From Parachlorella kessleri (Eukaryota > Chlorophyta > Trebouxiophyceae > Chlorellales > Chlorellaceae), in assembly GCA_001598975.1 (NCBI GenBank), contig BBXU01000049.1:1-34257 (forward strand): a stretch of DNA of 34,257 bases, written 5' to 3'. Within the stretch, counting starts at the first letter, position 1; each line of letters opens with the position of its first letter. The notes under the pieces are model-generated. The model saw nothing but the letters and a program-made list of their open reading frames with translations, was not told the DNA's origin and did no database searches. Below, piece by piece: positions 10,717 through 20,900 of this stretch. A program made the position numbers and the translations under genes.

Positions 10717-12973
10717 CTAAGACAGTGGGACGATAGGCAGCGGCGTGGCAGGGCCCTTAACCACTGGGCTCCCACCACTGGCGCCTGCAGCAACCCTGGC
10801 AGCCTTGGGGCTGCCCCCTGCAGGAGTCACCCCCATAGCCGCTGAGGCGTCGGTCAGAGCGCTGCCTTGGACAGCCAGCCCTGTAGCCATGAAGTTCCTG
10901 AGGTACGCGGCGTCCTTGATGAGCGCTGTCAGCTGCCGGTGCAGGTCCGCTTCCGCCTGTGTGTGGGCTTCCGAGGCCACTGCATCATCATCAGAGTCAA
11001 TGGCCGCGGTAGCATCCCACCTCTGGGCAGCCACAACTGTCAGCTGGACGTGTTGCACCTGGTCTTATGAAGCATATACGAATCGATTTCTACTAAGCAG
11101 GGCTCCATGTCAGCAGTCCACCATAATGCTGCCAGCAAGCACCTTCATGCTCACTTCTGCCCTGCCCCCACCCGCCACGTCTACTCAAACACCAGATAGT
11201 GGGGTCAGCAAACACACCCGCCCTCCTCACATGTCATCTTCTCCTCCTTTTGATGCAGCTTGGCCATCGCCGCCTCCAGCTGCGCCTGCGCCTTCTCCGC
11301 CCCTTTCTGCCCGCCGGCGCCCTTCGCTTGCAGAGCCTGCGCCCTGCCGGCCAGCTCAGCCACCTGCCGGCGCCGGCCATCAAGGTCCAGCCGCAGCCGT
11401 TCCCCCTCACTGAACTTGGTCTGCAGGGAAGTAGCAGCGGGAGGCTCAGAGGCTTCCTCAGCACACTGAAAGCTTACTTACCTGCCTGCGCACAAAGCCA
11501 GATCCAGCCTTTCAACCCCTCCACCTCAGTGCAGTCGTTGGCACGGCAGGGAAGACTCGGATTGTGAGATGAGCGTGGAGTTCTATACCTAGTGGACTCG
11601 CGGGTACTCTAGGCACTGCCTAGGAGTCCTACCAGTCTAGTCTAGTCCATTTTAACAGGTACCTCCACCTGACCATGCTGCCAGGAGTCCCCACAAGTCA
11701 AGCCAACAAAGAGCCCTACCACGAAGCGCGATTGTGCAGCCAAGGCATCCCGTGCAAGGGCACAAATCATCCTCCCACAAGATGTGGGACAGTCAGACTA
11801 CGCTCCTATTCAGGCTTAAATAAGCATTCGTGCCCTTCTGCTAGACTGCTGTCCAAGCCTATCACCCGCATGGAGAGTTGGCTCACCAGCAGGTGCTCAT
11901 GAGCCAGCTTCCAGCGCTCCAGGGGCCCCAGCACCTCGGCCTCCATGCGCCGACTCAGCTCTATGGCCACCTGGGGGAGCAGGAAAAAGACGCCCTCTGG
12001 GGTCCAGTCGGCAGACACCGAACTGGCTTACAAAAAGATGCTTCCATTGACATATGCGATGCCACCAACGGCCCTCACCAGGCTTGTATGCCGGCAATTG
12101 CAGGCACTTGCTGCAGTCCCGTGTGCCTATGCAAGATGAGTCGACGAACCTGGGAGACTGCATCAGCCCTGAAGCGAGGCCCTCCTATACTCTCTGGTGG
12201 CTTCACGGCTCCGCCCGCGCCCGCAGCTGTTTCCTCGTACACATGCGGCAGCGGCGCGGCGGCCACTGCCCTGGTGACATTCAGCAGGGACTGCACACCA
12301 GCAGCAGCGTGCTCCGGGACATTCAAGCTCACCCTCCTCTGTTGTTGGCAAGGGGGCTCCCTCGGCCCCTCAAGCAAAGCAGGGCGCATGCATTCACCGT
12401 GCGCGCCGCCACACCACTGTAGTGCTCCTTCGCGACTGCCACTATTAGCCAAGGAGTGGAGAAGCTGCTGTGGGAGGGCTCATGGTTGGCAGCTATATAG
12501 TAGCTTACAGCAGACAGACCTTGTTCTAGCAGCCAGCGCCTGTCCTCCAGGTGCGGCGGGTGACTCACCTCAACAGATGCCTGCATGGACCTCAGCTCCT
12601 TGTCCATCCTGCTGAGCTGCACCTGGAAGTCTGCGGCCTCCTTGAGCATCACCGTGTTCCTGCACCAGCTCAGGACTGTCTTGTCAATTCCACCTACATC
12701 ATTGCAATCCTCACTGAGTGCATGTGTTTTCCCACAACAGTTCAAGGCAAGGTGATGTGCAGCTTCCTGCCTTAGAGAGCCTCATGCACTCTTTCTTTTA
12801 TCACGCCGTGGCCCAGTCTTCTGACCAGCTGCACTGCCGTGCCTCCCCAGTTCTTGCCTTTGAAGACACGCAGCCCACCTCTGGTTCGGTGTTGGCATGA
12901 ACTTGCCATCCACACAATGACTCAAGAGTGTCTTCTGCTTCATGGTTTCCTTGAAGCGTGTGAAGGCCCCCAT
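10717..12973 (-). CDS. BAR-like coiled-coil protein B, tandem paralogue
   Basis: Six exons on the minus strand: 12973-12879, 12659-12569, 12338-12150, 11970-11887, 11420-11231, 11036-10717. They total 969 nt and encode 322 residues, with GT-AG junctions. Exon 2 is 91 nt in both paralogues, and every intron phase matches paralogue A. Shared blocks include VMLKEAADFQ (LMLKEASDFQ in A), PLERW (PLQQW), a TKxxxxxR-started coiled coil, and LTALIKDAAYLRNF (LVSLIRDAVYLRAY in A). The helix IELSRRMEAEVLGPLERWKLAHEHLL followed by a long Lys/Glu/Gln/Ala coiled coil resembles the second and third helices of BAR domains, including CIBAR/FAM92-type ones. A likely role is membrane binding or bending as a dimer, possibly with A. 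The tail is only about 50 residues, against about 165 in A. The start at 12973 (MGAFTRF) is the first ATG of the frame. Confidence 0.7.
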
Positions 12974-14104
12974 GGCTTTCACTGTCTAGGTCCCTGACCC
13001 TGCTCAACTACACTAGAGCTTTCAGGAAGTGCACAAGCAAGTCTGTAGTCCACCGGAAATGGACGAGGCCAGTATGGAGCGCCACACGGAACCCCCTGGG
13101 CACGAGGGAGGTCCCCACAATCCATTCTTGGACTGGCCAAACCACATTTTGGTCATGCAAGGATTGCAACGCAGGCAGGATGAGGGAGTAGGAAGACTGA
13201 GGGTTAAGCTCTGTATATATATGTTGATATCATTGACACTTAAGGACCCTTCCCACCACCCTTCAGCTCCCTAGCAAGGGCTTGAGGAGGGCCGCAGCCC
13301 TAGACCAACATCACTGCACCTCCACCTGAGGTACATATGCCTGTCAAACACCCCACAGAACAAGTCTGGGCCTGGGGCCCGTGCCTGCATCCTGTGGCAC
13401 GGGATGCAGGAACCAAGACGCTGCATGGGGTTGCTTATGCTCAGTATCCAAAACCATCAGGATGTTCAGGCTATACGACCTCGGCCGACTCTGTTAGACT
13501 AGGGTTGTCTGTTCCAGCCAACAATAATACTCTCTCATTGCTTGGCATGTGATGGCACTGCCGATCAGCAGAGGGGTGCCTGCATCACAAGTTTGATGAA
13601 AGCGATCACAGGGTCGTGAGATATATGGTTATGGCAAGGGCAAGGTTCCTTACCAGATCGGACAGTCAGCAGGCATGTGAGCCAAAATCCAACCAGCCAA
13701 GCCTTTGACAAGATGGTGTTCTTGAACCTGTTACAGCGCACCAGGCAGTGAAGCAGGGACTTCTGCTCACTGTAAACCAACTCAAAACTTTATTGCAACA
13801 GAGCGGGCAAGTCTGCATGTCCACCGTGAATGTCTCTGTGCTGTGCAAGTCACACTGAAGAATTTTCTACACCTGCAGCAGTAAGAGGTACGGCCTACAT
13901 ACCCCTTCCAGGCACTTTATAGGCATCTGGGCAATCGTGAAAGGGGAGGACTGCCTTTGATGAGATTGATCATTAGGTAATCGTTTGAACCATCTCCGGC
14001 TGATCAATGCAAACAATAGAAGGAAAAGGACACTAGCATTCCCTCTTCATACAACCAGAACCCTATGAGATACAAGGACCCTTGAGCCCGTAGTGGAGCA
14101 CCCT
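12974..14104. other. Divergent intergenic region
   Basis: It lies between the start of BAR-like gene B (minus) and the glycosyltransferase start (plus), so it must hold both promoters and 5' UTRs. A TATATATAT run at 13214-13222 lies about 240 bp upstream of the B start. A 9-bp stem (13384-13392 with 13402-13410) is present. Open frames here show no conserved protein character. Confidence 0.5.
14065..14085 (+). promoter_or_regulatory. Short upstream ORF before the GT49 gene
   Basis: An ATG followed by five codons and TGA ends 19 nt before the main start at 14105. If the transcript includes it, it could lower initiation at the main ATG. No transcript start is visible, so its inclusion in the mRNA is an inference. 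Confidence 0.35.
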
Positions 14105-17054
14105 ATGTTGCAGCCTCATGCTCCAGATGGCAGCTCTGTACCATCGTCCAAGCGGCATGCGGAAGCGCTGCCAAGATGGAAACTGGCGCTCAGCGTGGTT
14201 CTTGGGATAACCGTGGGCTGCATATTGTCGGGGCAGGGTATAACTTCTCCAGCCAGGACACCTAGGCGCAAACTTTTACGGCAAGAGCAGGAACAGCAAT
14301 CACTGGGACTTGCAGCAGCGCAGCAAGCTGATCTGGCTTATAAGCGGTGCCGTGCTCCAGGGCCTTTAATGCCCCTGCCCCGTCTACGATCAGTGCGAAA
14401 GTGGTCAAGCGGCAGGCCCCGGCAGAGGGAGAGCATAACACTTGTCACCCAGCTTTCACTCGAAAGGTATGTAAAGGTGGTTTGTCCTACACACAGCTTG
14501 TGCGCTATACGCAGCTAGCATTTAATGACTTTGAATTTGTCCTGAGATATCTGCACTGCGCAGGCTCGATATGCTAGGAAAGCAGTGCACAGTCTGGCCA
14601 GACCCAATTGCCGCGGCCGTGTACGTGCCGCTGGTGCGGCAGCGGGTCTCCTCAGCACAGGAACCCTCACTGAACCGTGCCAGCCTTGATGATGCGGTTG
14701 CTCACTTGCAAATGTTCATCACCCGCATGGCGCAGCAAGGTGGGGCCGTGGGCCTCCTCCACCTTATGCCCTTGCTAGATAGTGCCCTGGTGCTTTCGGA
14801 TGTGTCACTGCCACTGTCGATGGCGCCCGTCCATGTCTTTGACGAGGTCGTATCACGGCAGACACAGCGTCATGGCTGCCAAATCTCCCTGTGAGCCTGC
14901 TGCGAGGAAGCAGCTTTCAGCAAATGGAATTGCTAATTTACAGTCCATGCGTGCTAATGACCCTACAGGCGCCTGCACCTTGGATGTGGACCTCATAGTG
15001 CAGGACTTTGACAGGGACGAGGACACTTTTTTATACCCTTTCAATGCAGCAAGGAACCGGGCCCTCATGCTTGCTGAAACCGAGGTGAGTTGAGCAGAGT
15101 GCAGGAGGGTGTGCCGTGCTGGGCTGAGTCAATGCAACCCTAAGCAACATGGCATGTCCGTCTGCCAACGCCCTGGCTTCAGCTCCATCGCTGTCCGAGC
15201 AAATCTGTCTATCCTTTTGTGAGGGCGCAGGAAGGTGCACGAGTGCTTCACTGCCTGCCTGCAGGCGCTCCTCTTGTTGGACGCTGACTTTGTTCCCATG
15301 CCTAGCCTGGCCACTGCTTTGAAGGCACCCCAGGTGACATGTGCGAGTTGTGGCAGCGCCGCATCTTCATACATCCTTCACCTGGGGCCCTAGCGTACCT
15401 GGCTAGGTTTGGGGAGACTGCCGATGTTTTCCGTTTCTGAGCGGAAACAGAGCGTGACCTTGCATCGCCATATATGCAGGCGTTTAATACTCTAATGGCG
15501 CAACTCAGAATGCCAAGTGTGGTTGTGCTGCCGGCCTTTGAGGTGGACAAGGCCGCCTCCTTGAAGGAGCAGCAGAAAATAGCTATGGCGGCCGTCACAC
15601 GTAAGGTGGCAGGCCGCTTGCTGGGCAGTGGGGCAGTCCTGGGAGCAGGGGGCCTGCCATGAAGGCTGCTGCCTCCTCGGTTCGATCACATGCCAGGGAT
15701 TGATGCACCACCTGTCCGGGCTTCGCAGTTAGAGGTGCAGGGCCACCCCTTTCCGTCTTGTGCGAAAGGTATGAAAGATGTGCCCTATGGCTGCCTGCAG
15801 GGGGAAAGCCGTACGTTGCGGAAGGATACAAGGCGGGACAGATACACATGTTTGCTGCCCACTTTGAGAAGGGGCACAACTTCACCCTCTATGACCGCTG
15901 GGTGTCGGCAGACGCGCCTTACACAATACAGCACGAAGCTGTGAGTTCCACGGTAGCACATGCCGGCCGTGCTGGTGCAAGTCTCCGTCGGTTGACCATG
16001 GCGGGCATCGTGGTCCTGCTTGTTTATGCCCTCTGAGCTGCCATGCCGCCACCAACCAAGCAGGGGCTTTTCCTTCAAACCTAGAAACAGTCGAGCTTTG
16101 GACATGCACCAGCCTCCTCCAGGCAGCTATCAGAAGCTGTGCAGCGCCTGGCAACACCCCCCTGCAACAGTAGTAGTCATGGCACCCTTGCTCCATGCTG
16201 GCTGGCTGGCTGCAGGGGTACGAGCCATACGTGCTGGTGTCACGCCAGCATGTGCCCTGGTATGACGAGCGCTTTATGGGTTACGGCTGGGACAAGATTG
16301 TCTTCATCATGGACCTGGCAGGTAAGTTCGACCTTTCATGGTAGAGTACCTTTCAAGCTCGACCTCTGGCTGCTGGCTGCCCCGGGTGCACTTGCCTTGC
16401 AATGGCCACTCTTCATTTGGCATGCACAGACTATGCCTGGAAACTCGATGGTCTGTAGCTGATGTTCGTGCCAGTGCCAAACGTCAGGAGTGCATCCCTT
16501 CTGTGTAAGCAGTCAGCTCTCCTCAGCTGGTGCCCTGGCGTGGTTAGGCCCAGGAGGGGTGAGAGTCTGTGCACGCAGGGCTGGGGATGCCCTTCCAGGT
16601 GCACCCTGACGCCTTTGTGATGCACATGCCCCACCCCACGGCACCCACGTACCAGGCCACCAAGAACAGCGGCTACAGGGCCAAGGTGGGGACCCGCTGC
16701 CTGAATTGATGACCTGCATGTGGGAGTGCAGCCTTGGACACTAGACGGTCCATGCAGCAGGGTTGTAAGGCATCCCTCAGATGTACCGTAGCGTTGACTC
16801 TGAACGCCAAGCAGTAATGTAGACGGAGTCCCAGTGGCTGTGAATGTTGAGGCTGGATGCATGGCATGGCTCGGGGGCTTGGCTGTGGCTGACCCAGGCT
16901 GCCTGTCCCTTTGTTGCAGCTCTTCCAGCTGTTCAGGGAGGTCTTCCACGGGATACGCAAGAAGCAGTTCAAGCCTGTCGTCTCCTTCCCCCACCTGTGC
17001 ACGGATCCTGACCTCAGAAAGCACGATAGAGGCGCTTGGGAGGGCTCCAGCTGA
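14105..17054 (+). CDS. LARGE-like glycosyltransferase, family GT49, type II membrane protein
   Basis: Nine exons: 14105-14466, 14564-14739, 14969-15084, 15265-15333, 15480-15600, 15801-15940, 16216-16321, 16579-16685, 16920-17054. They total 1332 nt and encode 443 residues; all junctions are GT-AG and phase-consistent. A short basic cytosolic end precedes one membrane anchor (~27-44), as in Golgi glycosyltransferases. Family landmarks follow in order: TQLSLERL, AAVYVPL, the LLLLDADF metal-binding DxD (Asp224, Asp226), AGQIHMFAAHFEKGHN, PWYDERFMGYGWDK, and the C-terminal FVMHMPHP. In animals this family (LARGE, B4GAT1) adds GlcA, Xyl or GlcNAc residues to glycans. The algal acceptor and donor sugar are unknown. 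The first ATG in frame is at 14105; the GTG at 14093 is not needed. All key residues appear intact, so the enzyme is probably active in the Golgi lumen. Confidence 0.85.
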
Positions 17055-17974
17055 ACTCGGCTGGCCAGCATTCAAGTAGCTAGCAGTTTATGTGGTGGCG
17101 AGTAGTGTGACCTATTTGCTGTGCAGTTGTGGAACGAGCGAAGAAGCAAGCAGTATGGTTGAGAAACACCCTGCAGCACATTGAAGGTATCCTTGGGAAG
17201 CTTGGCCCCTAGGTGCCACCTGCAAGACTTGACACCTGACACTGGTCCAGCAGTGCAAGGGCTGATGACGGTGCTAGCAGGGTGCTCTGTGCATCCTCCT
17301 TGCCACACGGCTTGTTTCCTGCAGGGCGTTGCACTTTGGCTATGCTGCCAGTAATGAAGGGACCCATTGTGCAAGTGACACCCGTTTGCTGGGTTGTAGG
17401 GTGAGCCCACTCTTGGCAGTACAGCATCACGCATGCAGTCAGGCTGCCTGGCCAGCATCACAACCCTTTCCTGCTAAGTACTAATTGCTATTACATGCTC
17501 GCTTTCCGCTTGTATTAGTCATACCCGGGTGCAAGTCCTACCAGTTGACTGCGTTCCCGTCACCCAACTCACTCGCTCAGCAATGAATTGCAAGATACAG
17601 ACTCTGCAGCAAGCCACACTGCCAACAATGACATACACGCTCGACCTTTCGGGTTAGGGTACAGAATTCTGTGGATACCGGGCCACTAAAACAGGCCAGG
17701 CCAGAGAAGAGCACTGGCAGCACAGCCCAACCACTGTGCGGCCCAACCAACAACCAACCACTGCTAGTAAGCAAGGCAAGCTGACGCCCAGACGGCCATG
17801 TCTTGGCGGCACCAAGCCAGGAAAATGTGAAGACAAGGCCAGAGTTTACGACACTGCAACATCCCTGCAAAGAAGGCCAGCATTTTGTGCGCACCATTAG
17901 CACTGCGCTGTCGCTGCCTGAACAGCCACAACATGTGCCAACTCCAAACACTCCCTAACTGCATCTCAGGCGCT
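17055..17974. other. Convergent intergenic region (3' UTRs)
   Basis: This is the tail-to-tail gap between the glycosyltransferase stop and the peptidase stop. It presumably holds both 3' UTRs. Open frames here lack conserved protein character, and no mobile element is recognised. Confidence 0.5.
17491..17495 (-). terminator. Possible TGTAA polyadenylation signal for the stromal processing peptidase
   Basis: TGTAA on the minus strand lies about 480 nt downstream of the peptidase stop codon. TGTAA is the usual polyadenylation signal of chlorophyte algae. A five-base motif occurs often by chance, so this is only a candidate. Confidence 0.3.
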
Positions 17975-20900
17975 CTACTGCCGGCCCCCGGGTTGCTGTT
18001 GCTGCTGCTGTTGCTGCATGTTTTGCATGAAGCTCTTGAATGCCTGCATGAACGCCTCGGGGTCCATCTGCGCCGGCGACGGCATGCCGCTGGGCGCCGC
18101 CCCCGCCGGCGCCTGCTGCTGCTGGTGCTGCTCCAGGATGGGCGACGGCAGCAGCTGCGGCTCCTTGCCGCTGGTGCCAATACACGTGAAGACGTGGTCG
18201 TCGTCAAAGTTGAACTGCACGCGGGAAGGGCAGGTACGCATTCAGCACCAGCCCATGCTCCACCCACCGCATCAAGATGAGATATGTGTGGGTGGTGCGC
18301 CCGGGGGAGCCTCCCTTGGCAGCTACAGCCCCGCCAAAAGCTGATGCATGGTGGCATGCCCAAGTGCTCAAGCGAAACAGCTGCACACGCTGCACGAGGC
18401 AGCAGATATAACGGCCAGTGCGCGCACACCAGCGCTGCCGGCATGCACCCAGCCAGAGCTCCTGGCCGGCCTCCTGATTGTGCCCACCAAGAGCAAGAAG
18501 CGACCCTCCCCTTTCCTCCTCGCCCCGGGTCGTGTGGGGCGCTTACAGGCATGTACTTGTCACAAGCCGCTCCAACCCAGGAACACTGCACACGCCAGCG
18601 CCGTGCCACACACACCTGTGCATAGGCATCGTAGATGTCCTCGATGGTCGCAGCCTCGTACATGGCTCGCAGGTCGCGCAGGCACGCCACGCTCTTCAGC
18701 GGCACGCCGTCGCACTGCAGGTGCGTGAGCAGCCCCAGCCAGTACATGTTGTCCTGCACAGGCACGCCGGCAGGCAGCCAGTCAGTCCCTGCCATGAGGT
18801 GCGCTTCGACAATTCAGCGCAAGGAGACAACTACGGTGCCCGCTGTCTCAGCTTGCAGACTGGCGGGGAACCGGTGCTCAGTGTGTGCAGCTGGAAGCCT
18901 AACCAGGGCAGATGGTCAGGAGGGGACAATACGTGGGAAGCGAGCCACACAGGCTGGCTATACAGGCAGCAAGGGGCACGACGCAGCCAGTGCAGCAGCC
19001 CGCAACAAACACAGGTCAGAGAGCCGCAGCAGCACCTCCCAAGCCCCCTGCTCAAGCTGCCGCCCGGCCGCCCACCTTCAGGTCCGACTCGTGCCGCGTC
19101 AGCAGCGTGCGCTTGGCGCGCAGCAGCTCCCTCTGCGTGAACGGCTGCGCCCGCCCATTGCGCAGCACTTGCAGCGACGCCATCAAAGCCTCCCGGATTT
19201 TCTGTACACACACAGGAGGCAGAGGGGTTATAGCTACGGAAGCATCAGCCCTTGCTGGCTTGGAGACATGGGTGCCTGAGAGTACTGCCTCCCACACCTT
19301 CCTGACACGCCAAAGCCTGCGCTAGTACCTCCGCCTATGCAGCAGCCCTCCACACCTTAGGGGAGCACACAGCGCACAGGAGCAACAGTCACAAGGTGGG
19401 GATTGACTGGCCAGCTGGCAGCACACCACACGCCCTCCCACCCTTGGACGTCCCAAGGCTCCCCAGAAGCTCAGTGCAGCCACACCCTCCCAGGCCACAT
19501 CACACCCACCTGCGGCGTGGAGGTCACGTTGACGTGGAACCACCCGGACGGCAGGCGGTCAAAGAGCGACAGCTCAAAGGAGACATCATATGTGAGGCCC
19601 AGTGAGTCGCGCACGGTGGTGAACAGCCGGCTGTTGATCATCTCCGTCAGCAGCCCTGCATGGCAACGAGGAGGTCCAGGATGAAGGTCGTATGCCACTG
19701 ACGGGGCCTGGCCCTGCAACCAAGGGCCTACCAGCAACTAACACCTGCACCCTAGTTGCTGGTAGGCCCTTGGTTGCAGACGGGCCCACAGGCAACCTGC
19801 GTGCCCCCTCCGCCCATCCACGGGATTCTACCAGCGGCCCATGCCCACCATCGTTGCGCCAGCACGCAAAGCATGCAACCCACGGCGTACCTAGCGTGAT
19901 GCTGGCGTACAGCGGGTGCGCCCTGCGGATTGCGGCAGCCCTCTGGACCTCCTCGGGTGCGGGCGAGGCGCTGAGCTGCAGCGGCGGCACCACAGCGGCG
20001 CTGGGCACGCTGCGGCCCTGCTGCTGCTGCGGCGTGAAGTTGCCCCAGCGGTTGGGTGCAGGGCCGGCGATGTAGGCGCAGGCACGCTCGTCAGAGTCCT
20101 GCAGGCAACAAGGCATTCGCAAGCATGTGGGGGTGCTGTGGCAGATGGGGCGGCCCGCAGGCTTCTGCATGGAAGCTTCCATATACACGGGTCATAGCGC
20201 CAGTCGACACCTTCCGCGGGCAGCGCTGCATACCCAGAACCACACCTGTTTGCCAGTAGGCTGGCCAGGCGTGGGTAGCATAAATAGCGCTGCGCCCATT
20301 GCGCAACCCCCGACCACCGTCGTAGCCATCCTCGGCAGACGCATGCAAGCCGGGGCACCCATGCTTTTCAGGGCGCCGTGTTCGCTTCCATTGCTCCCTC
20401 ATGGATTTCAGTCCACCCGCGGGCATCCCCCCCTAAGGCCGTGGGACCTGCGACACCGCAAGCCCTCACCCGAGGTCCCGCGCATTCTCAGCACACAGGC
20501 ACACACACACACACACCTTGAGGTGCCACGTCTGGTGCCGCTCCTCCCTAGGCGGCGTGGCCACGGCCAGCGGCCGGTCCTGGCTTGGCGTGTCGGCCCG
20601 CGGGCTGATGGTGCCCAGGTACTTCACGCAGCACTCCTCCAACTCGGACGGGTCAAAGTCGCCCACCACGCACACCTGCAGCCGCGCCAGGGGGTGGGGG
20701 GTTGGCAACCAGCCAGCCACAGTGGGGTGAGCGGTGCTCGGCGGAGGGCCCATGCTACAATGGCGACGAAGGGACACAGGGGCTGGCCTGCACCCAGGGC
20801 TCGCACATCTTGGCTAGGAGGGCTGGCAGCTGAGGCAATGCAGGTCGGGTAGCCCTGTGGTCAGACGCTACTACCCGCGCAGTGCATTAGATAAAACCCC

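Noticed and set aside
11878..12615. 245-codon plus-strand open frame
   Set aside because: It runs antisense to three well-supported exons of BAR-like gene B and has no protein character of its own.
13029..13274. 81-codon plus-strand open frame upstream of BAR-like gene B
   Set aside because: No conserved motif, splice partner or codon character; it lies in the divergent promoter region.
14740..14894. Extension of GT49 exon 2 to the stop at 14894
   Set aside because: The extension replaces the conserved continuation; splicing at 14739 to 14969 keeps phase and yields the family's next block, which ends in NAARNRALMLAETE.
17764..18795. 343-codon minus-strand open frame
   Set aside because: It merges the true peptidase exon 18753-18616 with read-through into intron sequence; the protein after AYAQ loses SPP similarity, and the real next exon is in another frame at 18214.
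19714..19779. Hairpin read as a bacterial intrinsic terminator
   Set aside because: It lies in an intron of a nuclear gene, the stem is not followed by a T run, and the locus is eukaryotic.
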